From Thalassia testudinum (taxonomy: Eukaryota; Streptophyta; Magnoliopsida; Alismatales; Hydrocharitaceae): a DNA stretch of 64,000 bases. Below the pieces are notes generated by a model that had not been told where the DNA came from, ran no database searches, and saw nothing but the letters and a program-made list of their open reading frames with translations. Position 1 is the stretch's first letter, and each line of letters opens with the position of its first letter. Below are positions 45,599 to 57,638 of the stretch, in pieces. The translations under genes were made by a program, and so were the position numbers. The DNA lies in assembly GCA_037157565.1 (NCBI GenBank), contig JAZHRO010000002.1, forward strand, positions 32,198,501-32,262,500. Reading direction: 5' to 3'.

Positions 45599-47400
45599 TG
45601 ATGTAAACAAGTTTATATCACATAAACTGTCTATTTATGTATGTTCTTAGGCGTATAGTTGTATCATACATAATAAATATTGCATAACATGCATCATCCT
45701 GCATTTAAGTTAGATTGTATAAAGTTTTGGTTAATTTTCTCTTTTTGTGGTTAGGTAATAAGGCAATATCATATTGGGGCCTTGGATTGAAGATCCAACC
45801 ATGTGAATCTGATTAGGACGACGACCAGAGTTCAACGAATCCAATATTGTCCCAATCAGATTTTCGTAGTATCAGATGCAGTCTAAGAAAGATCAGAGAT
45901 CAAAAAGTGAGGTGGTGTAAATCTGTACTTCATATGATAAATCTGACCACAGCTCAACGGCACGAAAATTGATCTAATCTGACATTTGTGGCACCATTTA
46001 CAACTCACAGAAGATGGACGGCCAAGATGGCACCACGTGATGCCATCCCAGCTGCCCATACCAGCCCAAGGCCAACCACTGCTCTCTCTTTTTTCAGCCG
46101 TTCATCAAATCTTGACCATTGGATCAAAATCCAATGGCTGAGAACATCGCTCGCCTCAACTTCTTTGAAGGGTGTACCTCTATGCAATCTTGGCCGTTGG
46201 ATCTTCCATCAACGGCCACGATCACATGAAGGCCGTGCGCTCTAATTCATAAATGAGACAAAGTGCCTCCTTCAATGTAGCGGTCGTGCATCTCTTTTAG
46301 CTCTGCAAGGCATGCGTTCGAAGCACCCTTCACAGCCAAATTGAGTGCAGGCGCATGTTCGGCTAAATTCATCCATTGGATTCATGGTGGACGCTCGATG
46401 GAGCAGCAACGTGGCCGCACATATGGGCTCGGGCACATACGCGTGATCAGACGCGCCTTGCATGCGTGATCAGATGCGAGAGCACAATGTGGAGGATGCA
46501 TCTGTCAGATCTCGCAGTCGGACGACGGAGGATTTAAGGACGTGCACGTGCGTTGGATCAAAGGAAGAAGAGGCACGGTGGGCGAGTGCACGTATGCCCA
46601 CATTTAGGGTTTAGTGACGAATAAATTCGTCACTAAAAACCTATATAGTTAATGTTTAAGAATGAAATGACCTTTTTGCCCCTTCAAACCTCACCTATAA
46701 ATAGCCCTACAACCCCCACATATTTCCCATCCCTTTCTCTTCTCTCACCCTCTCAAAGGCTCCACGAGCTGGTCCCAAACTCGGGATGCTCCATTAGAGT
46801 TACAAAAATAATTTCCATCTTCTCACCTCCTTCGTGGAGCATCCTGCGGTTATCCTCTCACTGCCATTCGAGAAGCGGATCCCATTGCGACATCACCCTA
46901 CCCTGTCCTTCGTCATCTGTCGTCGTTCTCCTTCGTCCAGCATCTCACCACCTTTGTCCGGGCGCTTCGTCAACGCTGCTCGTCTTCTAAGCAGCCATTG
47001 AGGAGAATAATTTCTCTCCACCTTCTCTTTTATTGCTTTCTAGAGTAGATTTCTTGCTTTCCAGTGTAATGAGTAGTTGTAATGAACATCATTTAGTGGT
47101 TATGAAATTCATGTTTATTCTATCTCTATTTTTCTCTTTATTTGTATCATTCTTTTCTCTCTCTTCTATTCATTATTCTCTAAGTAGATAGCTGGTGTAG
47201 ATTCAATTCAGTCAGTTAATCTTCTTCATGACAACAAATCAAACATGATTTTTTATCAAACATCCACCTCCCTATGTTCGATCCAGAATTCCTTTTGAGT
47301 TTCAATTAAAATATCTATTGATGGATTTTTCTCGCAAATTACACTAGGACGACGGGTTTTCCAAACTCAACTCGTTTTGCGATGATTTTTCGCTTTAACA
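45599..47400 (+). repeat. LTR of element A3
   Basis: TGATGTAAACAAG to CGCTTTAACA, 1,802 bp, three bases before a PBS, so it acts as a 5' LTR. The TATA box is CCTATAAATAG at 46694-46704. It matches A1 and A2 in its first 150 bp and in U5. It contains several ATCCAACGG-like words in both orientations. Confidence 0.82.
46610..46637. repeat. 28-bp palindrome upstream of TATA in LTR A3
   Basis: Arms TTTAGTGACGAAT and its exact complement around an AA centre. Compared with A1 (GACGGAT), both arms carry the matching change, so pairing is kept. Confidence 0.8.
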
Positions 47401-47403
47401 TTT

Positions 47404-47421
47404 TGGCACCGTTGCAGGGGA
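47404..47421 (+). other. Primer-binding site of A3 (tRNA-Asp type)
   Basis: TGGCACCGTTGCAGGGGA, 16 of 18 to the tRNA-Asp complement. Confidence 0.88.
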
Positions 47422-47968
47422 GGTAATGCTCTTTGATTTTTCATGTTTTTCGACTTACTGATCGTTTACCTCACTTCTCTCCTTTCTTATTGTGATTGTA
47501 GGTACTCTCACGAGGCGGGTAAAAGCAGTAGATTGGAGTAAAGTGCTGTTGAAGGGTCTGTAAGTAACCCCACCTCCCCACCCACTAGATTTCATTCCAC
47601 CACCTAATAACACAAACCCTAATTAACCTAGGAGCTTGCATAAACTCTACGGTTAGTTTTGATTGTTTGTTTGACACCGCTACATGCCTCATCCTCCGCA
47701 TATAAAAGAAAAATTTAAAAAAATCTCACAGAGGTACACAACCTCTTCTGATTCTTAACACTCAATCGGTAACCAGATCTTTGGGACCAGTACACTGATC
47801 AACACATAATTGAGTAGAAATCAGATTAGGTAATCACTTGTGTGCCTAGTTAAGAGATGCATCAGGCCAATTATTTGAATTGTTTGGGATGCATCACTTC
47901 AACTAAAAACAACTTATCAAGTAGCTGCCAAAGAGGTTCAACTTTTAGGACTAAACCAGGCACTCCAT
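47422..47968 (+). other. Leader of A3, cut by element F
   Basis: It matches the A2 leader from 59115 on (GGAGTAAAGTG..., CCCCACCTCC..., GTAGCTGCC...) until about 47968, where the minus-strand F LTR starts. No coding part of A3 is seen in the window. Confidence 0.7.
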
Positions 47969-49752
47969 GACATGAGGCATTTTTGCACGTTTTGAAATTA
48001 TCAAGAATCATAGTATAGTTGTGCTAAACCCTTGATGAAAATATTTTATTGATTACGAAACTCACGTATATTTCTTTTCTTTTTAGAATTTGAGTCCTAG
48101 TCGTTTGTCTCTGGGAGGCGTAAAAATAAGTTAAGATTTGAATCGGCTTTTCTAACCTAAATCTAACCTAATATTTTTGGTCTTTTTGTCTTTTGCACTT
48201 TTTTTGTGCTTTTGATTTTTATTTTGAAAAGAGAAATGAAACCTAGATCTAGATAAACTAGCAAAAACCTAAGTGACTATGTGCAACCAAATGAGGCCAT
48301 GGTGTCCATGCACGGTGTGACAAACCTAAGTCACAAGGAGACAAAGACAATCAATCATAGAACGATGATGACACAATATTATTTATGCATAAAAATGTCA
48401 ACACATCTACACTAGAAAGCATATAAGTAGAGAAAATCCCTCACGCCAGAAAGTTGCCACTAGGGCCATCGGCCTTGTGTGAGGGTGTAGGCTAGACCTT
48501 GGGTATGCAAACCTGTCTACACGCCTACCAAAAGAGATGGCCGGCCACAAGAGGCTATGGGTGAGCCTTCATGGCCATCCAAGAAGAAGAAGAAAGAGAG
48601 GGAGCGAGTGCACCAAAGTGGAGAGAGGGTAGCATGCCCACAAGAAGAAGAGAGGGTGGAGAACCCTTCATCTTCCTAGCCGTCCTTGAAGCTTTGGAGA
48701 GAAGCTTCTCTAGCTTTTCTAGTTGACCATGGAGAGGTGGAGAATGTCCCCTCTATGGCCACGCCCTCATGAAGGAGAGTAGAGGAGGAAGGTGGACTTC
48801 TTCCTCTTCTTGCTTAGCTGCCCATGGTGGTGCTTGGAGGAGGAGGAGCACCTTGAAGAAGGTGGAGAAAGATGGCCTTAGGGTTGGAGGGTGGAAGGGA
48901 GTGGTCTCAAGTTTTGGTGGAGGAGAATGGGAGAGTGTATAATTTCGTGGCTCTTCATTTTGGCTTTTATGGGAAGCCAACTTAAAAATGGTAGTCGCCA
49001 CTTTTGGTGGCTCCCAAAATAGAATTTCCACTAATGTAAGATCTAGAGTTGACGCATGGGTTTTAGGGTTTCCAAGAGTGGGTGTGAGTGGGTTTGGTAG
49101 GGGTAGAATAGGAAGGTAGATTTTAGGAAGGTGTGTGTGTGTGATTTGAATTTCATAGAGTGATGTTGTGTGGGTTTTGGTAAATCTAGGTTTGGTTGAC
49201 CTAGATTAGGTGGGTATGGACCTAATTAGGCTTAGGAAAATCTAATTGGAGAGTGAGTGAACCTAATTGGATGTATGTGTGTGTTTATTAGGCTTAGGTA
49301 AACCTAATAGGTATGAGTCAAATAGATCATGGGCGGATCTAATTGGGCTCAGGTGCACCCGATCAACTGTAGATGCAACCAATTAGGTATGGGATGGTTC
49401 AATTGGATTAGGGATAGGATAAATAGGGCTATGGATAGTGGACTAGGCTTAAGAGGTCTCTAATTAGGTTTCCTAGGGTTTCTAAGGGTAGGGATAAGGC
49501 TATCCTCCTCACTCCTCTTGTCTGGATCAATCTTCTTCTTCCTTTATCACTTTATTCCACTATCTCCTTCATCCTGGATCACTTTATTACCTGCAAATAG
49601 TAATAAAAACTATTAAATAACAGGATATCTCATCTTATTCTAAATAGACTGATGCAATGCATGATATGCAAGAAATGAGTGCAATATCCACAAATTAAGT
49701 TAGGTTCAGACTTTATTTAGGTTGATTAGGACTCATGATTGCTATGCAATCA
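47969..49752 (-). repeat. 3' LTR of element F
   Basis: On the minus strand it starts TGATTGCATAGCAATCATG at 49752, right after the polypurine tract. Its far end is about 47969; the exact edge is uncertain by about 20 bp. The U5-type word CCTCCCAGAGACAAACGAC lies near 48100-48120 (minus strand). U3 carries a CTAATTGG-type motif array (49222-49477). The part at 48560-49000 is GA-rich on the plus strand and gives only spurious ORFs. Confidence 0.65.
49222..49477. repeat. CTAATTRG motif array in U3 of LTR F
   Basis: CTAATTAG, CTAATTGG or close variants occur at about 49222, 49242, 49262, 49339, 49380, 49400 and 49470, some in reverse orientation. Confidence 0.7.
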
Positions 49753-49788
49753 TAGCCCCATGCCTAAACTTTGCTAGTCTCTAACAAA
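49753..49788 (-). promoter_or_regulatory. Pre-LTR stem-loop and polypurine tract of element F
   Basis: The minus strand reads TTTGTTA-GAGAC-TAGCAAA (one T:G wobble pair), then GTTTAGGCATGGGGCTA, then the LTR. It is the same module as in A1, B and C. Confidence 0.72.
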
Positions 49789-51782
49789 TGCAAGACTAAA
49801 TGCATGATTAAGTTATTTACAAATTCGATTCCTAAAGGACTGCTTATTCTTTTTATTAAAGAGTTTGACTAAAGATTTTTCTCCTTTTGTTTCATCCAGA
49901 AATCTACAAATCCAGATACGTGAAAGTGCAGCTATGTAGCTTTTCTAATGGAATCGAGTGAAAGGCCTGATTCACCTCTAAAGTCTGTACTTAACCCTTA
50001 GTAAAATTCTAGCGGGATAGCTGGACTTCTTCCTTTGGGGTATCCAAGATATTTTTTTGAGTTCCAACCTGGCTTTAAGCTCAGGTAGAGAATGTCAGAG
50101 GGAAATGGACGTGTTTATTTGGTGGCTCACTCTCACTTGGTGCTACATAGAAATTAGCATTATAGAATCTAGATTCCCAAATTATTAAGTAACTCAACTC
50201 AGAGACAGACGAGAAAAACTATGCTCTCTTTTGGTTCCTTTGTATTCATTCTCTTCTTTCTCTTTTTTTTTTCCTTTTCTTAGAGCTCACAATATCACCA
50301 GATTCACACATATGACTTGTATTTGGTGGTCTCACTTGGCATTAACACTTTAATTGAGTTCCATAACCCTAACACTAAGTTGGAATTCCTCAGCCAGTAT
50401 TCGGGCGGTCAGAAACACAGAAAGATAGGTTAAGGCCTTATTTGTTGGATCTCAAATCTATTTGGCGGTATTGCCTCAATGCAACTGAAATAAACACTAA
50501 ATATTCACACACTCTTTTTCTTTGCTTTTTCTTCTTTTTCTAATTTTTTTCTTTTTCAATTTTTGTTTTTTTTTCATTCATTTTTTTTCCTTTTTTTTCT
50601 ATGTATAATTTTTTTTTTCAACACAACACAAGCTAGCATACATTCATGAACTTTATTGAGAAGGCATTATTAGGGATTGGTGGTACTCAAGAGACATTGG
50701 GTGGCTTATTTGGTGGAAGTGCCTACTCACGGCACCGAGAGACGGATAGGATGGTGTAGTTTTGACTTTGACATCAATACCCTCCTTCAGCCGAGGATTT
50801 TGTAAAGAATGATCGTAACCATTCACCTTAGCCCTAGTTTTATGAAAACTTGCTCTCTGCGTATTTGCCTTATTTGGTGGCTGTCAAAATTTCACACAAA
50901 AATGTACATGCACGATCCGGGAGCGAAAACTATGCCTAATCTCTGAGTATCATTACCTAATTATCTAGGATTCTAGATTCCTTGCACTAATCTTAGAGCA
51001 CCAATACACTCTACTCTCATCTCACACTATTTAGTGGATTTTTGGAAGAAGATTTGCTTAACTCCCAAAATACTATCCAGGGGTTCAAGAAAAGAAGCAA
51101 TGCTTCTTCTTGACAAACTAAAGATGTTCATCAGTCTTCACCGTGAATCCATTGCAAAATCTACATGTGAGTTAAAATTGTACTAGATTCCATATTTCAG
51201 GAATCAACTAGAGGATAAAATCCCTAATACATTCTTTTGATAAAAGTTTTATTCATGAATGCAATATATATAAATGTTATTTGTAACCTTTCAAAGTTGC
51301 ACTTCAAAAATTTCCCTAATTCGGGTTATATATAGCTTGACCCTAAATTTAGAACAAAAAGGTGAATGGATGAGTCGAAAGTGGCTGTTGCGAAAAATTT
51401 TTAGCTCCAATGAGAACATTGGAGGTGGAGTCAGTTGTTCTTAATTTAAGGACCCTGAAGTGCAATTAGCATGATGTACGAAAGGTTTTTCCTAGGTGTT
51501 GGCAAAAAAAAATTTCAGTTTACAATTACCACCCCCCCATGCCTACTTTCTTACATGCCCTCATGCATGATAAAACAGGGGTAAATGGATAGAAATCACC
51601 TGAAATAGCTCCTAAATTTTGACGTTATGCTTATTCCAACACCTAAAATTGAATATAGAAGGAAAATATGACAAATAAAATATGCTATATATAAGTGTTG
51701 AGATTAACGCCTCTAGCTGGGTGTACACTCAAAAAGGATATATCAATACACTATTGAGAATGGCTAGTAAAATGATTAGAAT
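49789..51782 (-). other. 3' untranslated region of element F
   Basis: About 2 kb non-coding. It holds six ATTTGGTGG-like words (plus-strand view, near 50117, 50321, 50459, 50708, 50871 and 51048) and a T-rich tract at 50508-50622 (A-rich on the transcribed strand). Confidence 0.65.
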
Positions 51783-53925
51783 TTAAATCTCGTTCACCAA
51801 CAGTAGGCCGCAAATGCAGACCAGCCATCCATGAATTCCAAGCCCAAATAATCGGAAAAATATATAGATGGGGCTTGGGATTATCTGCAGCCAGATGCTA
51901 CAGAAGAAAGACAGATAAATATGGGTGCCTAGAAGAAATGAAGGTGAAGGCATCTCAAAGAGGTGATGGAGAATGTGGGTGGTAGGGGTATGTGTAGAGT
52001 CATGTGGGGTAAAGTCATATGGGTCCTGATAATGGTGATGAATGGAAGGCATGACCCAAGTAGTGTGGTCAGATCTAGAAATCAATGTCCAGTGATCAGT
52101 CTCTGTCTCTACCAAAGATGTTTGGGTATCATCTTCTTTTATCTCTTCAAAAATTTTCAATTCTAATTCCCAATTATCACATGATTTACCAAAATTTTTA
52201 GCTTCCTCCGATAACTCATCATATGAAATCCCCAATAACCTTTCGATCTCTTGAATATCCTTTTCATAAGGGGATATTTCCTTCTCACTTAGATGAAATT
52301 GGTCATTAGAGTCTGTAGTGAGTCCCTCCATGAAAGTGGAATGGGCTGAATCATTGATTGAGGAGTTGTTACAGTCTTTTGATTTTGTTGCTCCGTGTAT
52401 GAGATCATTTGAATTAATTCATCAATGCCTCCATGGGTATTCTCAAATACAACAAAATCGTATTCAGGTCCCTTAATACTTGGTTCCTCAAAATTAAATG
52501 ATTGGTACTCAAGCCCTAAATCAAGATCGGGATTCTCGAATAAATCTCCATTCTCAACTTCAATAGGATTATCGGATTATCAATATCATCCACCTCGGGT
52601 GTTTGATCAATAGAATCTTGCATGACCACCATCGAATCACAAATTGGTTGTGACACACCTGACCCAAATTCAAACATTTCTGATTTTTGTTGCTCGTCCC
52701 AAATTCTATCAAGCTCTTTTCTTATATCATCATATTCTTTTGCACTAGCTTCTTTTATTTCATGAATCATTTTGATCAAATGAGTAATCTGGGATTCATT
52801 GCAAGGGGTAGGGTTTGAATTGGGCTAGCTCGATCAAGATAGTCAACCATGCTATCAATGATTTGATCTGGTATTGAGGGTGACTTATGTGATCTAGTGG
52901 ATTGTTGATTCAGGTCATGCAGTTCTACCCAGGTGTCAATTGCCATGGTTTCTTCTAAATTGCTCTCCGAATCACTTTCCGTGTCATCCAGAAAATACTC
53001 TGACTTCATTTTCTTAATAGTTGCATAAATATCAAAGTGAATCTTCTCATTGCCGCTACTCATCTCCATACATCCTGAGTAATAGTCAATCCATGCATTG
53101 GCCATAGCCAAGAAAGGGCGACCCAGAATGATGGGTAAATTACTTAGCTTTTTCGGTATATCCATGTCCAAAATAATCAAATCAACTGGAAAACTAAGAC
53201 CTTGCACTTTGATGATGACATCCTAAACTACCCCCTTAGGTGTTTTGATGGAGCCATTAGCCATTCTAATGGTGACAGGTGTGTGGTGCAGATCTCCAAG
53301 TCTGGTGTGATCAAAAAGGGCGGTAGGAATCAAGCTAATGGAAGACCCTAGATTTACAAGGGCTCTATTGAAGGTGAATCCCTTGATGGCACAAGATATG
53401 AAAGGTTTTCCAGGGTTGGTCTTTTTGGGTGGTAGAGTGCCAGAAATAAATGCACTTATGTTAGCTGATAAAACCACCTCTTTAGGTGTGCAAGTCTTTT
53501 TCTTCTGTTGTGACTCTTTCTTTAAGTCCTCAAGAAAGGGTAAATAGGTCAAATCAACTTCAGAAGCCTTTTTCTTCTTTTTGTCCCTAGAGTCTGAGTC
53601 AGAGCTGGATGTGGGTTTGGTCTTATGATTTTTGGTTAAGCCCGAATCAGATCGTTTGGGTGGGCTCTTAGCTTTTCTCTTCCTTTTAGAGGCCAAAGAG
53701 TTGGCCCCTGCACAATGGCATGTATGATAGATTGGAGGAGGGGTCAGAAGAATAGGAGTGAAAAGGCATTTTCATTCGGGGATAAAGTGATTCTTGAAGT
53801 CTCTTGATTTGATCCCCTTGAGATTTCACTTAATTTTCCAGCTTAGTCAGCCTTTCTTCATTTTTCTTGTCAAAGTCCAACAAAATGTTCATGATACCCT
53901 CAAGATAGAATCAAAGGAGAAGTGC
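51783..53925 (-). pseudogene. Element F protease-like ORF without RT; non-autonomous
   Basis: A minus-strand frame starts in a basic linker (MASKRKRKAKSPPKR at 53696), followed by a retroviral-type protease with loop LVNLGSSISLIP. The catalytic Asp is Asn (codon at 53352-53354). TAG at 53223-53225 interrupts it. The same frame continues (DLIILDM, ILGRPFLAMANAW, to about 52800). Two frameshifts (near 52800 and 52560) follow, then a hydrophilic part and a hydrophobic tail ending at 51783. Upstream to 53925 there is a gag C-terminal remnant without a clear zinc knuckle. No RT, RNaseH or integrase lies between this ORF and the 3' LTR, so F depended on other elements or lost pol. The 5' LTR is not found. 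Confidence 0.72.
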
Positions 53926-54450
53926 TCAAGCCTTAGCCTACATCTTGAGAGCATCTTCCCAACTGTGCACCTGCTCTCCCACCTACGTATATGAGAGCAT
54001 CGTCGTGCCATCGCATGGATTGTGCACTTCACTTCCATTTAAGGGAAGTTCATTTTACCTATAGTAGCATAACATTAAATTTATTTTGTGGCTTTATAGG
54101 TGCTATTGGGTATTCGCTTTGCGAATTCCCGTCTATATTGTGAGACAAAATACTTCTCGTGAAGAGGAGGGGTTTGAGGTATGCTACCCTCATCTAAGTA
54201 GCGTTGTTGTAAGAGGTTAAGCCACCCTCATTTAAGAGACTTGGTTAGTGGATTTGATTGACTCGGACAATCAGGAAATCCTAAATTGAGAGGTTTAGGT
54301 GGTGGTTTTTACCCGAATTTGGGTTTCCACTTAAAAATACTTGTGTACTTGTGATTGCATGATTTTGTGAGATTGTAATTATATTTTCTGCACTATTTTT
54401 TGTATCACATAAATCTCACCCCCTCCGCGTTTGAGAAATTACATCAGCGG
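53926..54450 (+). repeat. LTR-like fragment of copia style
   Basis: It contains GTGGATTTGATTGACTCGG, AGAGGTTTAGGTGGTGG and a terminal CACTATTTTTTGTATCACATAAATCTCACCCCC-like end (quoted in part: CACTATTTTTTGTATCAC). The composition is close to the last 300 bp of LTR N. Boundaries are vague and no coding sequence is present. Confidence 0.4.
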
Positions 54451-54788
54451 GAGAGCGTGATCTGAACCGTTGATTGTTGATTGAACGACGATGAGAGCAC
54501 TGCATTGCCTATTAAGGCATGAAGCGGAAGCAGCATTGGCGCGATCTAGTCAATCTGATCTTGATCGGACGACCACGATTGAGCCAAGCGGTGCAATGGT
54601 TGAAGGCGAATAGATGGTGACGTGGCCGCACGACGTGCATTTTCTCAACGGCGAGCTGTGGAGATGGAGCACGCACCTTCACCAATGCTTACCTACAGTG
54701 ACGTTGATTGCGTGGCAACCATAAGACCTAATTTACCTAAATTAAGTTAGATTCTAGCTTAACTTTGGAATGATGCATGCTTGAGTGA
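54451..54788. other. Unassigned stretch
   Basis: No gene or clear repeat match. Words such as GATCTTGATCGGACGACCACG resemble the U3 style of family A LTRs but do not align over any length. Confidence 0.3.
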
Positions 54789-56514
54789 TGATTCCATATT
54801 TGTGGGCTATTTATGTATTTTAATGCCTAGACATTAAGTTAACATGTACATTTATATAGCATACATTAGAATGTGAATAGGGTAATATAAAATTTCCTAT
54901 TTCATGCATTTCATGCATCATATGCATTGGTAATATCATTTAGAATTCATTTAGAATATCATGCATTAGAATAGTTAATCTATTAGGTTGTATTACATGC
55001 ATTATTTTATTTCACATTTCTTTTGGGGGCTTATAAATAAATAATCCTCATTTCTTTATTCAATTTCTTGTTCTTCTTCGTGCAGCGAGGAACTGCTCCT
55101 CTCCAACAAGACATTCATGGCTAGATCTGGCAATGAAGGCGGTACTGAAGAGGAGCAGAGGATGTGGATCTGAACGTTCATCCTCCATCTCCTTCTCTTC
55201 TCCTGAAGCTTTAAGAGAGGAAAGGAAGCCATGAAGCTCCGGAGGCCACCACCCACTCCATCACTGTGCTTCACCTCCACCATCGTCAGCCTCAATCATG
55301 GCGGCAAGCCTCTACCACCGTGGGTGTGTGGTGTGCTAGGCTGCACTGCCATTCGAAGCTTGCTCGCATCACCATGAATGCATGATACTCCACCATAAGC
55401 ACACACAGGCATGCGTGCTACATCTTCGCTGTTCATCTCCATCTCCACTGCATCCTCTATTCTACTTCCAAAAGATCCCAACAACATTTTTTCACCAACG
55501 TCGGCCATCCTACCACTTTCATACAACCAATCCCACCTTCACATGACAACACCTCTACATAGCCACACACCTCCCCTCCATTCCACGCTCCACAAAGCAC
55601 CCCCTTTCTTCTTCTTCTTCTTCTTTCTCTATTTTCATAACAGAACCATCACCACCAATCCCTCACTGCACCTCCAACCTACGCGCGACCAGCGCCCCTC
55701 AGCCAAGAACCCTCACGCATGACCATAGCCAAGCTCCCCCGCGCATGACCAGTGCCCCTCCGCCACGTATAGCCCGCGTGCTCTGCCCTCAACCTACGCA
55801 CGCTAAGAGTGTTTGTCACCAGCAATGTGCCCCTCTCATCTTTGCTCACCGCCAGCCTTCCCCACACCTCCACGTGCGCGAGCGTGCCACCAGTAGTGTG
55901 GCCCACTCCTCTCTGTGCGTGCATAGCAGCAATATCCCCACACGCGACCAACGCCCCTCTACCGTGCGTAGAGCCACTCCAATAGCAGCAATAGGCCACC
56001 GGAACCCACATCTGCCACCGCTCCGTCCGGCCACTAGCGGACACCATTTGCCACACCGTAACCTCCATCGCGAAGCCCTCAGCAGACTTGTCTTCCACCG
56101 CGAACCTCACCTCCAGCTGTGGCCTCTTCCATGCGTGAGCATAAGGGGAAGTTTTCCCCTATTTTTGTGTTCATTTCTATTTACATCTAATGCCATTGCC
56201 ACTATTTTCTTTTTCATTTATTGAATATTTTATGTGAACACCCTTGCCTTTCAATGAAAATACGAGTTCAACAAGATTATATCTTGTTATCTTAATTAAA
56301 AGGTGATTTTGATTTGGTTTGTTGCCAAAATTAATCGTGAACATCTGTTTTTGACTCGTGCGAGTTTTAATAGGCCGATGCCTCCCTGTGGACATGACCC
56401 GCTCCTCATTGAGTGGTTATTTTAATTATTTTGATTAGTAGTTTTCCAGCACTTACTATTTTGGCACATCATTTTATGTTCAAAAGTACTTCCAAAGCAA
56501 AAATCGCCTGTCCA
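54789..56514 (+). repeat. LTR of element C2 (5' LTR)
   Basis: It starts TGATTCCATATTTGTGGGC and ends CGCCTGTCCA, two bases before the PBS (1,726 bp). It aligns with the LTR of C in its first ~250 bp and in U5 (GCCTCCCTGTGGACATGACCCGCTCC, here shortened: CCTCCCTGTGGACATG). The TATA box is TTATAAATAAAT near 55030. It is more diverged than C's two LTRs are from each other, so it is an older relative. Confidence 0.78.
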
Positions 56515-56516
56515 AA

Positions 56517-56534
56517 TGGCATCGTTGTCGGGGA
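56517..56534 (+). other. Primer-binding site of C2 (tRNA-Asp type)
   Basis: TGGCATCGTTGTCGGGGA, 15 of 18; all three mismatches are C-to-T or G-to-A. Confidence 0.87.
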
Positions 56535-57638
56535 AGCAATGGGCCTGTTAAACTCACATTTATTTAATTATTTGTTCACACTTGATTTTGTTGAGGCTAT
56601 ACATTCTTTGATATATTATTTTGATTTTGGTGCATGCACATCACGAGGGAGGATCATTGCACCTACCTCATCATCTACAACACTGAAGACCTTTGGCCAC
56701 ACATTAGGAGAAGAAGCATCATAGCCATCACGTTCATGACTAACGTGGACCTTGATTCCACCACTGCAGAACATTTCGAGGGAGCTTCAATCATCAACTC
56801 CTCCATTCTGAATAGATAGAATAGATAGTATATTAGATTAGCTTAGAATTAGTTTAGACTTCTTTTATTCTTTTCGTTTTAGTACGTTGATTGGAAGACC
56901 CTCGTTCTGGGGTCACAATTTTTGAGGGGTTTGTTCCCCGCCATTGTTTTAGGCCCCTACATAGGTAATTTTTGGGGAGTCTGTTCCCATTTCTTTAGCT
57001 TTTGGTTTTTGTTTTATTTTATGATTAGTTTATCCTTTTTCTTGATTGTGCATAAGTAGGTAAACAAAAGAATGAAAAAGAAAAACACGAGCTACCTATT
57101 AGAAGCTGCATGCCCCTAGGTTGAACCATATAGGTGTGTATGACAGCATCTATATATATATATTTTTTTTGCATTGCGTGCATCTTGTATTGCTGATCAT
57201 TGGAGGGAAGGTACATCCTCTTTCTTTGCATCTATATTTGTTCACACATTTGCATCTGGATTTAATTTCAAGACTACCTAATTGAATTGAAAAGATCTAG
57301 CAAAGTGGTCACACTAAAACTTTTGAGTAGTAGTTGACACAAGGGATCCACCCAACCCTATGTCAACACCATTAGGTCCTGTAGTAAGAATTCTAGACTC
57401 CCAACTAAGAATGTGATCAACAAAATATCAGAGTCTGATTTGGGAGTATGTTGTTGTATGGGCAAACAAAAAAAGTCAGAGGAGAAATTGGAGGAAGGGA
57501 TGTCCTTACTTCAGGCTTTCAAATTTACAATCATTTTACGCCTCGCAACTATCGGATCAATCCCTACCTGCGCCAAAGGTTTATTGAATTCATATAAAGG
57601 AAAGTGTAGAGCGAAATCTGAGAACATTAGGAGAGTAG
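56535..57638 (+). other. Leader of C2, cut by element A2
   Basis: Matches to the C leader include GAGGGGTTTGTTCCCCG and TAATTTTTGGG...CTGTTCCC. No gag is seen before A2 begins at 57639. An AT run lies near 57148-57165. Confidence 0.65.

Noticed and set aside
55679..56224. Opposed ORFs of 143 and 159 codons
   Set aside because: They lie inside the LTR of C2, have His/Pro/Arg-rich low complexity, and no counterpart frame in LTR C.
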